This document shows, piece after piece, positions 26,084 through 33,754 of a stretch of 61,483 nt of DNA (position 1 is the stretch's first letter; every line of letters starts with the position of its first letter). The notes under the pieces were generated by a model. It saw nothing but the letters and a program-made list of their open reading frames with translations, had not been told where the DNA came from and searched no databases. The DNA comes from Oscillospiraceae bacterium (GTDB lineage Bacteria > Bacillota > Clostridia > Oscillospirales > Oscillospiraceae): assembly GCA_902760845.1 (NCBI GenBank), contig CACWHX010000013.1, positions 1 through 61,483 of the forward strand, given 5' to 3'. The position numbers were made by a program, and so were the translations under genes.

Positions 26084-26908
26084 CTATTTCAGAATCGCGG
26101 GCGCCCAGAGGACCAGCAGCTCCAGCGCCGGCGCGGTGAAAATGGTGCTGTCGAACCGGTCGAGCATCCCGCCGTGGCCGGGCAGGAGATTGGAATAGTC
26201 TTTCACCCCGTGCTCGCGCTTGACGGCGGAGAACGCGAGATCACCCGCCTGACCGACGAGGCTGCCGAAAAAGCCATAGATGGCGAGCAGCCCAATGCGC
26301 ACGTGCAGCCCGCACCAGTGCAGCACAAGGCCGTAGAGCATCGCCGCGAGGATACCCCAGACGAAGCCGCCGATGCTGCCCTCGATGGTCTTGTGCGGGG
26401 AGAGGGAGGGGGCGAGCTTGTGTCTTCCGTGGGAGCGGCCGACGAAGAACGCGCCGGAATCGCTGCACCAGACGATGACGAACGTCAGCAGCAGGTAGGG
26501 CGCCTTCGGCTCGTTCAGGCCGAGCCGCACGAGCGCCGCGAGCAGGAACGGAATGACAATGCCGCCCGTGAACGCGAGCGCGAGATCGGCAAAGAGGATG
26601 CGTCCCTCCTCCCGCCGGAACGAGAGCATCATCTCCGCGAATATCACGACGAAGAGGGCGTATGCCGCGATCCGGATCGTGAGATATCCCGCGCCGAACG
26701 CCGTGCCCAGGGGGATGGACGCGGCCGCGATTCCGGCATAAATGCCGAAGCGCGGCTGAAAGGCCTGCATCGTGGTGTGCAGCAGCTCCCACGCGCAGAA
26801 CGCCGCCATGATTGCCACAACGATGGCCCAGCCCCAGAGCGGGGCGAAAAAGATAACCGCCAGCAGCGCCGGGATGCCGATCCCGGCGACGATGAGTCTG
26901 TTTTTCAT
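26084..26908 (-). CDS. cdsA: Phosphatidate cytidylyltransferase
   Basis: This 274-residue integral membrane protein makes CDP-diacylglycerol. It has about eight hydrophobic segments and the CdsA signature near the C-terminus (SLVGQAGDLAFSAVKREHGVKDYSNLLPGHGGMLDRFDS). It is separated from uppS by a 192-nt repeat-bearing gap. Confidence 0.94.
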   Translation of the reverse strand: MKNRLIVAGIGIPALLAVIFFAPLWGWAIVVAIMAAFCAWELLHTTMQAFQPRFGIYAGIAAASIPLGTAFGAGYLTIRIAAYALFVVIFAEMMLSFRREEGRILFADLALAFTGGIVIPFLLAALVRLGLNEPKAPYLLLTFVIVWCSDSGAFFVGRSHGRHKLAPSLSPHKTIEGSIGGFVWGILAAMLYGLVLHWCGLHVRIGLLAIYGFFGSLVGQAGDLAFSAVKREHGVKDYSNLLPGHGGMLDRFDSTIFTAPALELLVLWAPAILK

Positions 26909-27107
26909 ACCTTCACCTGATTCGATTCAGAATACCGTTTTCGGAAAAAGTCTCGCAGAGTTTCTTCGCTTGCGAGCGCGGGCACATGACGTTGGCGTGT
27001 CCCCGGCGACCGCTTGCGGCGAAGGCCGCAAGCGGGGAGGAGAAATGACATGCCCCGTCGATGTGGCTGCGCGCGAGCGCGGCCGCATGACGTTGGCGTG
27101 TCATTTC
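26909..27107. repeat. Repeat cassette between uppS and cdsA
   Basis: A 30-nt direct repeat, GCGAGCGCGG-nnnn-ATGACGTTGGCGTGTC, occurs at 26972-27001 and 27073-27102. GAAATGACATGCC (27043-27055) is inverted at 27095-27107, forming a hairpin that includes the uppS stop codon. AAAAAGTCTCGCAGAGTTT near 26945-26963 resembles the left end of the GCCTGTC element. Confidence 0.6.
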
Positions 27108-27847
27108 GACGATATGGCGCCAAACCGCCGGTCCCGCCGCTGAAATTCGGCAATCGCCGCGTCCATATCCCGCTCGCTGAAATCCGGCCACAGGACATCG
27201 GTGAAATACAGCTCGCTGTACGCGCCCTGCCACGGCAGGAAATTGGACAGCCGCTGCTCGCCGCTCGTGCGGATGATGAGATCGGGGTCGGGGATGCCGG
27301 CGGAATAGAGATAGCCGCTGAACACGGCCTCCGTCAGCTCCGGGGCCGTCCCGGCGCGATACTCCTCGGCATAGCGCCGCGCGGCGCGGAGGATTTCATC
27401 CCGCCCGCCGTAGTTGATGCACAGATTGAGCTGGCACCCGTCGTGCCCGGCGCTCTTTTTCCGCGCGTCGTCCATCATGCCCTGCAGCTTCGGCGACAGA
27501 CCCTCGAGGTCGCCAAAGAAATCCATGCGGATGCCGTCGCGCTCGATCACGCCGATCGACTCCGTCACGTACTGCTCAAACAGCGTCATGAGCGTGCTGA
27601 CCTCGTCGTCCGGCCGCTTCCAGTTCTCTGTGGAAAAGGCGTAGAGCGTGAGATAGTCGATGCCGATGTCCTTGCAGTAGTTTGCGATGCGGCGCACGGT
27701 CTCCGCGCCGACGCCGTGGCCCGCCGTGCGGGGCAGGCCGCGCTGCTTTGCCCAGCGGCCGTTGCCGTCGAGAATGATGGCAATGTGTCGCGGCAGACAC
27801 GTGAAATCCACCTGCGGCGCGGTGGGCTGTTTTTTGAAAATCCCCAT
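27101..27847 (-). CDS. uppS: Undecaprenyl diphosphate synthase
   Basis: This 248-residue cis-prenyltransferase makes the C55 lipid carrier for cell-wall synthesis. Seen: AIILDGNGRWAKQRG with the catalytic Asp, YAFSTENWKRP, and the C-terminal RTSGEQRLSNFLPWQ with YSELYF. ATG at 27847 follows GGGAG. The last residues (AISSK) and stop lie in a repeat-derived hairpin, suggesting the natural C-terminus after RRFG was altered by repeat insertion. Confidence 0.95.
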   Translation of the reverse strand: MGIFKKQPTAPQVDFTCLPRHIAIILDGNGRWAKQRGLPRTAGHGVGAETVRRIANYCKDIGIDYLTLYAFSTENWKRPDDEVSTLMTLFEQYVTESIGVIERDGIRMDFFGDLEGLSPKLQGMMDDARKKSAGHDGCQLNLCINYGGRDEILRAARRYAEEYRAGTAPELTEAVFSGYLYSAGIPDPDLIIRTSGEQRLSNFLPWQGAYSELYFTDVLWPDFSERDMDAAIAEFQRRDRRFGAISSK

Positions 27848-27871
27848 TGACAGTCTCCCTATCAACGTATT

Positions 27872-27900
27872 CAAAAGGGGGACGCAGCATCCCCCTTTTG
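27872..27900. terminator. Hairpin between DUF1304 gene and uppS
   Basis: CAAAAGGGGG pairs with CCCCCTTTTG across a 9-nt loop. It may reduce read-through from frr/DUF1304 into uppS. Confidence 0.45.
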
Positions 27901-27912
27901 GCCTTCGCGTTG

Positions 27913-28266
27913 TTATTTTCTGAGCGCGATTGCTGCCAGCGCCGCCGCGGGGACGGCGCCCTGCTGCAAGATGATCTTGCGCGATGTGGTGGCGCAGCCA
28001 TAGCCCGCCGCCGTCAGCATACAGGCGAGGAAAAACGCGCACACGCCCCTGTCCCGGCGCAGCAGGCCCCAGAGCATGCCCGCGCCGAGAAACGCATTAT
28101 ACAGCCCCTGGTTTCCCGCCATGACGACCGTGTCCTCGAAAAAGCCCTCGTGCGGCTCGGGGAAGAAGCTGGCGCCCTTTTCTTTCCAGCGACGCATCTC
28201 GATATACGCGATAAACAGGCTCTCCGCCGCGGCAAGCCCGGTGAGCGTCTTGCCCAGAAGCTTCAT
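27913..28266 (-). CDS. DUF1304 membrane protein
   Basis: This 117-residue protein has about four hydrophobic segments, begins MKLLGKTLTGLAAAESLFIAYIEM and contains the FLGAGMLWGL and GNQGLYN motifs of DUF1304. Function is unknown. It overlaps the frr region closely: ATG at 28266 is used because GGAG lies about 12 nt upstream, and GTG at 28275 would sit on that site. Its place inside the pyrH-frr-uppS block is unusual. Confidence 0.75.
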   Translation of the reverse strand: MKLLGKTLTGLAAAESLFIAYIEMRRWKEKGASFFPEPHEGFFEDTVVMAGNQGLYNAFLGAGMLWGLLRRDRGVCAFFLACMLTAAGYGCATTSRKIILQQGAVPAAALAAIALRK

Positions 28267-28271
28267 GCCGC

Positions 28272-28826
28272 TCACAGCTCCAACAGCTCCTTTTCCTTCT
28301 TATCCGTGATCTTCTCCACTTCCTTGACGTAATCGTCGGTGAGCTTTTGCATGTCCTTTTCGACATCCTTCAGATCGTCCTCGGTGATCTCGGATTTTTT
28401 CTTCTGCGCCTTGAATTTATCCATCGCGTCGCGGCGGATGTTGCGCACGGCGACCTTTGCGTCCTCGCCGTATTTTTTCACCTGCCTGGCCAGCTCCCTG
28501 CGGCGCTCCTCCGTGAGCTGCGGGAAGATGAGCCGAAGGGCGCGGCCGTCGTTCTGCGGATTGATGCCGAGATCCGAGGCCAGAATCGCCTTTTCGATGC
28601 CCTTGAGCGCGGAGGCGTCCCACGGCTGGATGAGCAGGCTGCGCGCGTCCGGCGTCGAGACCGACGCGATCTGCTGGATGGGGGTCGGCACGCCGTAATA
28701 ATCCACGGAGATGCTGTTGAGCACGGCGGGGTTCGCCTTGCCGGCCCGCACGGACGCGAGCTGCTCGGTGAGAATGTCGCAGGTCTTTTTCATTTTGGAT
28801 TCGTATTCGGTGTAATCGGTAGACAT
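28272..28826 (-). CDS. frr: Ribosome recycling factor
   Basis: This 184-residue factor has the family start (MKKTCDILTEQLASVRAGKANPAVLN), the central DWGA-like domain with SVSTPDARSLLIQPWD, and the C-terminal helix (VEKITDKKEKELLEL). With EF-G it splits ribosomes after termination. It follows pyrH by 27 nt. Confidence 0.96.
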   Translation of the reverse strand: MSTDYTEYESKMKKTCDILTEQLASVRAGKANPAVLNSISVDYYGVPTPIQQIASVSTPDARSLLIQPWDASALKGIEKAILASDLGINPQNDGRALRLIFPQLTEERRRELARQVKKYGEDAKVAVRNIRRDAMDKFKAQKKKSEITEDDLKDVEKDMQKLTDDYVKEVEKITDKKEKELLEL

Positions 28827-28853
28827 ATCTGTTCCTCCTGTTGAAATGGGGTT

Positions 28854-29573
28854 TTATTCAACCAATGTTCCGACCGCTTCGCCTGTGACGGCGCGGATGA
28901 TGTTCTCCGGGTCGGAGAGCGCAAAGACGAACACCGGCAGGTGATTGTCCATCGCGAGCGAGGTCGCGGTGGAGTCCATCACGGTCAGATGCTGCGCGAG
29001 CACCTCGTCATAGCTGATGCTGTCATATTTCACGGCGGATTGGTCCTGCCGCGGATCGGCGCTGTAGACGCCGTCGATGTTCTTTGCGAGCAAAATCGCG
29101 TCCGCGTCGATCTCCGCCGCGCGCAGCACCGCCGCCGTGTCCGTGGAGAAATAGGGGCAGCCGCTGCCGCCGCCGAAGAGGACGACCTTGCCCTCCTCCA
29201 GATGCGTCACCGCGCGCAGCCGGGTGTACGGCTCGGCAAAGGCGCGCATCTCGGTCGCGGTCTGGACGCGGACGGGGATGCCCTTTTGCTCCATGACATC
29301 CGAGACGGCGAGACAGTTCATCACCGTCGCGAGCATCCCCATGTGATCGGCGCGGCTGCGCTCCATGTGGCCGCCGCCGTCCTTCGCGCCGCGCCAGAAG
29401 TTGCCGCCGCCGATCACCACGCCGACCTGCACGCCCATCTGGCGGCACTGCTCGATCGCGTCGCACACTTTGCCGATGACGGCGAAGTCCAGCCCGGTCT
29501 TCTTCTCGCCCGCGAGCGCCTCGCCGCTGATCTTCAGCAGGATGCGGCGATACTTCGGTGTTATCGTTTCCAT
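28854..29573 (-). CDS. pyrH: UMP kinase
   Basis: This 239-residue amino-acid-kinase-fold enzyme phosphorylates UMP. Seen: RILLKISGEAL, the glycine loop VIGGGNFWRG, and ILLAKNIDGVYSADPR. ATG at 29573 follows GGAGGGGG; the open frame beyond it is not protein-like. It heads the leftward block pyrH-frr-uppS-cdsA. rpsB and tsf are not next to it. Confidence 0.95.
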   Translation of the reverse strand: METITPKYRRILLKISGEALAGEKKTGLDFAVIGKVCDAIEQCRQMGVQVGVVIGGGNFWRGAKDGGGHMERSRADHMGMLATVMNCLAVSDVMEQKGIPVRVQTATEMRAFAEPYTRLRAVTHLEEGKVVLFGGGSGCPYFSTDTAAVLRAAEIDADAILLAKNIDGVYSADPRQDQSAVKYDSISYDEVLAQHLTVMDSTATSLAMDNHLPVFVFALSDPENIIRAVTGEAVGTLVE

Positions 29574-29725
29574 GGGGTCCCCCTCCGCTTCTTTTTCACT
29601 TGTTCTCCCTATTTTAATATAAATATGCCCAATTGAAAAGGGGGAATTTTTGAACAGACGGAAAACTCTGCACACGCCGCCGCCACAGCCAGGGACCTGC
29701 TGACATCTTGCAGGGGAAGAATCAT

Positions 29726-29753
29726 TTGAGAAAATAAATCTGATGCATACAAT
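29726..29753 (+). promoter_or_regulatory. Predicted promoter of a short rightward transcript
   Basis: TTGAGA (29726-29731), a 16-nt spacer and TACAAT (29748-29753), in the gap between pyrH and the flippase gene. Confidence 0.45.
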
Positions 29754-29759
29754 TCTGCC

Positions 29760-29863
29760 ATTGCGAAACGCGAAGCGACGCGGCGGCTCCCGGCCGCGCG
29801 TCCGTCCGCCGCGCTCCCAACATGGCGAAGACAGCGCCGCGCGGGGCTGTCTTCGCTGTGTTT
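29760..29863 (+). ncRNA. Candidate small RNA or flippase leader
   Basis: A promoter at 29726-29753 is followed after about 70 nt by a strong hairpin (GCGAAGACAGC 29825-29835 paired with 29846-29856) and TGTGTTTTTTG, a good rho-independent terminator. The interval has no plausible frame. It could be a free ~100-nt RNA or an attenuated leader of the flippase gene at 29965. The rest of the 390-nt gap shows nothing else supported. Confidence 0.4.
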
Positions 29864-29964
29864 TTTGCATTTTTCCAAAGAATTTTCATTTTCTTTCCCA
29901 AATCCATCGGGAAATGTGGTATAGTACATTTCGTATGTCTTGCGAAACAGGACGGATGGGTATT

Positions 29965-31380
29965 ATGAGTCAGAACAAATACAAAACGCTCGTGTCGAAC
30001 ACCATGCTCATCAGCCTCGGCACCTTCGGGTCAAAGCTGCTGGTGTTCTTCATGGTGCGCTTCTATACCGGCTATCTCTCCCAGGCGGATTACGGCACGG
30101 CCGATCTCATCACGCAGTCGGCGAATCTCCTGTTCCCGGTCATCTCCATGGGCATCACGGACGGGGTGTTCCGCTTCGCGGTCGATCATGTGAAGGAGCG
30201 GCGGAAGATTTTTTCCGTGGGGCTTTACACGATCACGCTCGGCGCGGTGCTGCTGCTGGGATTGCTGCCGCTGGTGGGGCTGGTGTCGGGCCTGAACGAT
30301 TATCTCTGGCTGATCGGGCTTTACACGATGGCCTCGTGCTACCACTCGCTGTGCGCGCAGTTTGTCCGCGCCGAGGGCAAGACCGCGCTCTTCGCCGTGC
30401 AGGGCATGATTAACACCCTGCTCGTGATCGGGCTGAACATCCTCTTCCTCGCGGTGCTGCACTACGGCATCACGGGGTACGTCCTCTCCGTCGTGCTGGC
30501 GGATCTCTTCTGCGCGCTGCTGCTGTTTGTGCGCGAGAGGCTCTGGCGGCAGCTCACGCTGCACCCCGGCGGCGCGGCGTGGCGGCAGATGCTGGCCTAC
30601 AGCATCCCCATGATCCCCACGACGATCTTCTGGTGGATCACGAGCGTGTCCGACCGCTACATGGTGCGCTATTTTATCAGCGACAGCGCCAACGGCATTT
30701 ACGCCGTGGCGTATAAGCTGCCCACGATCCTGACGCTCGTCTCCGGCATCTTCATGGAGGCGTGGCAGTTTTCCGCCGTGTCAGAGGCCGGCGGCGACCG
30801 GCTGGAGCACATCCGGTTTTACTCCAAGGTCTGGTGCGCGTTTCAGTCGATGCTGTTTGTGGCGGCGGCGTGCATCACGGGGCTTGCCAAGCCCGCGATC
30901 CGCGTGCTGGCCGCGCCGGCGTATTACGAGGCGTGGCTCTACGTGCCGGTGCTCTCGGCGGCGATGATCTTTTCCTCGTTCGTGAGCTATCTCGGCAGCG
31001 TCTATATGGTGGAAAAGCGGAGCAACCGCTCGTTTGTGACGGCGATGATCGGCGCGCTGCTGAATATCGGGCTGAATCTCGTGCTCATTCCCACGCGCCT
31101 CGGCGTGCAGGGCGCGGCCATCGCCACGCTTGCGAGCTACTTTGTGGTGTTTCTCATTCGCGCGGTCGATGCGCGGCGGTTTATCCCGTTTCAGCTCTAT
31201 CACCTTGGCGTCGCGGAAAACTGCGTTCTGCTCGCGGTCCAGACGGTGTATATGGTGCTGGAGCTGCCGGGCTGGAAGGTCGTACAGGGCGTGTGCATTG
31301 CGCTGCTGCTCTTTCTCAACCGGGTGCCGCTGCTCTCGACGCTGCGGCGCGTCAAAAACATTCGGAGGGCGCGCGCATGA
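29965..31380 (+). CDS. Polysaccharide/lipid-oligosaccharide flippase (MOP superfamily)
   Basis: This 471-residue protein has twelve or more membrane helices and begins MSQNKYKTLVSNTMLISLGTFG, typical of Wzx-like flippases. It would export a lipid-linked sugar across the membrane. ATG at 29965 is chosen so that the helices start normally; ATG at 29956 is possible and the frame to 29743 crosses a terminator. It overlaps the next gene by 4 nt (ATGA). Confidence 0.88.
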   Translation: MSQNKYKTLVSNTMLISLGTFGSKLLVFFMVRFYTGYLSQADYGTADLITQSANLLFPVISMGITDGVFRFAVDHVKERRKIFSVGLYTITLGAVLLLGLLPLVGLVSGLNDYLWLIGLYTMASCYHSLCAQFVRAEGKTALFAVQGMINTLLVIGLNILFLAVLHYGITGYVLSVVLADLFCALLLFVRERLWRQLTLHPGGAAWRQMLAYSIPMIPTTIFWWITSVSDRYMVRYFISDSANGIYAVAYKLPTILTLVSGIFMEAWQFSAVSEAGGDRLEHIRFYSKVWCAFQSMLFVAAACITGLAKPAIRVLAAPAYYEAWLYVPVLSAAMIFSSFVSYLGSVYMVEKRSNRSFVTAMIGALLNIGLNLVLIPTRLGVQGAAIATLASYFVVFLIRAVDARRFIPFQLYHLGVAENCVLLAVQTVYMVLELPGWKVVQGVCIALLLFLNRVPLLSTLRRVKNIRRARA

Positions 31381-31856
31381 AAATCTGGAACAGTCTCATC
31401 GGCAGACTCTTTATGACGTTTCTGATCTCCATGGTACCGGTGCTGGAGCTGCGCGGGGCAATTCCCATCGGCGTGGCGCACGGACTGGAGTTCTGGCAGG
31501 CGATTCCGGTCGCCATCGTGGGCAATCTCGTGCCGGTGCCGTTTATCATCATCTTCATCCGCAAAATTTTTGCGTGGCTGCGCACCAAGAGCGCATGGCT
31601 GAACAATCTCGTGACGCGGCTGGAAAACAAGGCGCTGAAAAAGTCGGACAGGGTGCGCCGCACGGCGTTCTGGGGCCTTTTTTTCTTCGTGGCCATCCCG
31701 CTGCCCGGCACGGGCGCGTGGACAGGCGCGCTCATCGCCGCGATGCTGGACATGCGCGTGAAGGACGCCTTTCCCGCCATCGCCTTCGGCGTGCTGACGG
31801 CCGGTGCCATCGTCGCCTTCGTCACCTACGGCGCCGGTGCGCTGCTGTTCGGGTAA
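31377..31856 (+). CDS. COG2426-family small membrane exporter
   Basis: This 159-residue protein has four or five membrane segments with MVPVLELRGAIPIGVA and AIPLPGTGAWTGALIAA, motifs of the COG2426 putative small multidrug export family (DedA-like folds). It is translationally coupled to the flippase. Function is uncertain. Confidence 0.8.
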   Translation: MKIWNSLIGRLFMTFLISMVPVLELRGAIPIGVAHGLEFWQAIPVAIVGNLVPVPFIIIFIRKIFAWLRTKSAWLNNLVTRLENKALKKSDRVRRTAFWGLFFFVAIPLPGTGAWTGALIAAMLDMRVKDAFPAIAFGVLTAGAIVAFVTYGAGALLFG

Positions 31857-31867
31857 TCAAAAAAACC

Positions 31868-31900
31868 GCCACCTATCCGGCAATGCGCCGGGCAGGTGGC
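31868..31900. terminator. Terminator hairpin after the COG2426 gene
   Basis: GCCACCT/AGGTGGC enclosing CCGGC/GCCGG; preceded by an A-run. Confidence 0.55.
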
Positions 31901-31902
31901 TT

Positions 31903-31942
31903 GAGCCGAACCCGCTTCGCCGGGCTTCGTCTCGGGGATGCG
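31903..31942. repeat. GAGCCGAACCC structured repeat, copy 1
   Basis: This 40-nt unit matches 61168-61207 and 61287-61326 with only a few differences. It can fold as CGAA-CCC ... GGG-TTCG. It sits between two terminators. Confidence 0.7.
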
Positions 31943-31949
31943 GCTGCGA

Positions 31950-31983
31950 GCGCCCGACCTTTCGGTCGGGCGCCCATTTTTTT
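31950..31983. terminator. Strong rho-independent terminator
   Basis: GCGCCCGACC/GGTCGGGCGC with loop TTTC, then CCATTTTTTTAT on the plus strand. Confidence 0.65.
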
Positions 31984-32149
31984 ATACATACTGCTTGCGC
32001 GGCATGGTGTCGTAATGCTTCAGGAAGAACGGCTCCAGCTTGGAGGTGAGCTTCATATCCAGGTTGAAGAAATAGATGGTGAACGTCACGACGAAGAACG
32101 CGCCGCCCGCGCCCAAAAGCATCAGAGGAATCTTTTTCAGTTTTGACAT
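31982..32149 (-). CDS. 55-residue single-pass membrane protein in the dehydratase unit
   Basis: The frame MSKLKKIPLMLLGAGGAFFV...MPRKQYV is 55 residues, with one hydrophobic segment (about 8-28) after a basic start and a polar tail. GGAAGGAG lies 8 nt before the ATG. It begins 18 nt after the large dehydratase gene on the same strand, so it is very likely translated with it. No family is recognised. It may anchor or assist the dehydratase. Confidence 0.7.
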   Translation of the reverse strand: MSKLKKIPLMLLGAGGAFFVVTFTIYFFNLDMKLTSKLEPFFLKHYDTMPRKQYV

Positions 32150-32167
32150 CGTTTTACTCCTTCCATA

Positions 32168-33754
32168 TTACCATGCGTTTTCGTCCGGCAGGACCTCGAT
32201 CGTCGGATCCAGCGGCTCCTCGCGCATGACCGTGCGCATGTAGGAGTTGAACTGGTCGCGAATGGCCTGCCTGGAATAGACGCGCGGGTCGCACAGATCG
32301 TGGCAGACCCAGACGAGGTGGATGCCGCGCTCGCGCGCCTGCTCCTCAAACTGGCCGTGCATGCCGTCCAGCGCCTTGCAGGACATGTGCTCCCACATCA
32401 TGACCATGTCGGCGTTCATCTGCTCGCAGAACTCCCAGAGCTCATCGACGAGGACTTCGTAGCCGCCGTGCGTGCGGTTGCGCATAATCATGTTTTCGTT
32501 GAGCCACGCCATGTCGTAATAGGCCTGCTCGCGGTTTTCGGGCGTGTCCTCCTCGGCGATCATGCGGGTGTTGACCATGGAGAGCATGTCGGTGAGCGGT
32601 ACGACGCCCCAGCACTGGAGCATCCAGTAGAGCATGTCGATGATATACTGCGGCTGCACGCCCCAGACGATGCAGCGGTGCCGATACTCCCTGGCGTACA
32701 TGCGCTTTTCCCGATAGCCCTTTTCGGCCAGCTTCAGCAGCTTTTTGTCGAGCTTCACAAAGTACGGATCACGGCCGCAGTTGCCCATGTAGTTGGTGTC
32801 GTTATAGAGGCTGAACGCGGCGCCGAAAAACTGCGGATACGGCGTGGCGTTGATGTCCAGCTGCGCCATGCGCTTGCGGGTGCAGTCGTTCACGTTTTTC
32901 GCTCTCTGGAAATACGTGTCCCAGTCCCATTTGGCGCCGGTGTGCTCCTCGATGAAGGCGATGGCCTTTTTCATATCCTCGGCGGCGTATTTCTGGACGT
33001 CTTCCTCCCGGTGGCGCAGCGGCGCGGTGAGCTGGAAGGTGGGGATGCCATATTCCCGCTCCAGCCGCTTGGCGATGAGGCCGTTGCCCATCATGGAGCC
33101 GTCGCAGGTGGTGTTCACCTGCACGGCGCAGGAGCCCAGCACGCAGAAATCGTCGTCGATGGAGATGCCGGCTTCCGACTCCGGCATGGGGCACACGTCG
33201 CCGGGGATGCCGTACTGCTGGGCGACGTCAATATAGTGGATGACGGAGTTCTGGTTGAAGATATTCGCCGCGAACATGGTGGGCACCTCGCGCAGGATCG
33301 CGCGCGCCTCTTCCGCCTTGAAGCCCATCATCTGCGCGGTCATGGCGTTCTCGTCGGTCAGGACGCAGTGTTTGGAAAACTCCTCGTCGTTGCGGATGCG
33401 GCGGTCGCCGCGGAAGCAGTTGACAATGCTTTGCGTCACGTCGGCAATGACGTAGTTAAACGAATAGTGGGTGATGCGCAGCGCCTCGTCGCGCAGGCCG
33501 ATGGTGAATTTGTCCATGCCGTGCATGACGCCCAGATAGTTCGCCATCCAGCGATAGCGGAAAAAGCCCTTGACGTTGTAAGGGTTCATGATAAACTTGC
33601 CCAGAACGGACACCAGGTACAGCCAGCGGGTATAGTCAAAGAACGTGTCCTTGAATCCGCGCCACTCGCGGCGCCTGCGGACCTTGCCGCCGTCATACAG
33701 CACGCCGAGCTGCTGTTCGCCGTCTCTCTTCCGGGGATTTTTGATGATATCCAT
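32168..33754 (-). CDS. 2-hydroxyacyl-CoA dehydratase / benzoyl-CoA reductase-type subunit (large)
   Basis: This 528-residue HgdB/BcrC-family protein has two Rossmann-like halves with conserved cysteines (GSCAVQVNTTCDGSMMGNG and HMSCKALDGMHGQ ... WVCHDLCDPR) that can bind a [4Fe-4S] cluster. Such proteins dehydrate (R)-2-hydroxyacyl-CoA after ATP-driven one-electron activation. The start shares one base with the stop of the smaller subunit gene. No activator ATPase (HgdC type) lies nearby. The substrate is unknown. Confidence 0.82.
   Translation of the reverse strand: MDIIKNPRKRDGEQQLGVLYDGGKVRRRREWRGFKDTFFDYTRWLYLVSVLGKFIMNPYNVKGFFRYRWMANYLGVMHGMDKFTIGLRDEALRITHYSFNYVIADVTQSIVNCFRGDRRIRNDEEFSKHCVLTDENAMTAQMMGFKAEEARAILREVPTMFAANIFNQNSVIHYIDVAQQYGIPGDVCPMPESEAGISIDDDFCVLGSCAVQVNTTCDGSMMGNGLIAKRLEREYGIPTFQLTAPLRHREEDVQKYAAEDMKKAIAFIEEHTGAKWDWDTYFQRAKNVNDCTRKRMAQLDINATPYPQFFGAAFSLYNDTNYMGNCGRDPYFVKLDKKLLKLAEKGYREKRMYAREYRHRCIVWGVQPQYIIDMLYWMLQCWGVVPLTDMLSMVNTRMIAEEDTPENREQAYYDMAWLNENMIMRNRTHGGYEVLVDELWEFCEQMNADMVMMWEHMSCKALDGMHGQFEEQARERGIHLVWVCHDLCDPRVYSRQAIRDQFNSYMRTVMREEPLDPTIEVLPDENAW

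Noticed and set aside
29743..29964. Upstream extension of the flippase frame
   Set aside because: It crosses a strong terminator hairpin and has no membrane or domain features; the family start is MSQNKYKTLVSN.
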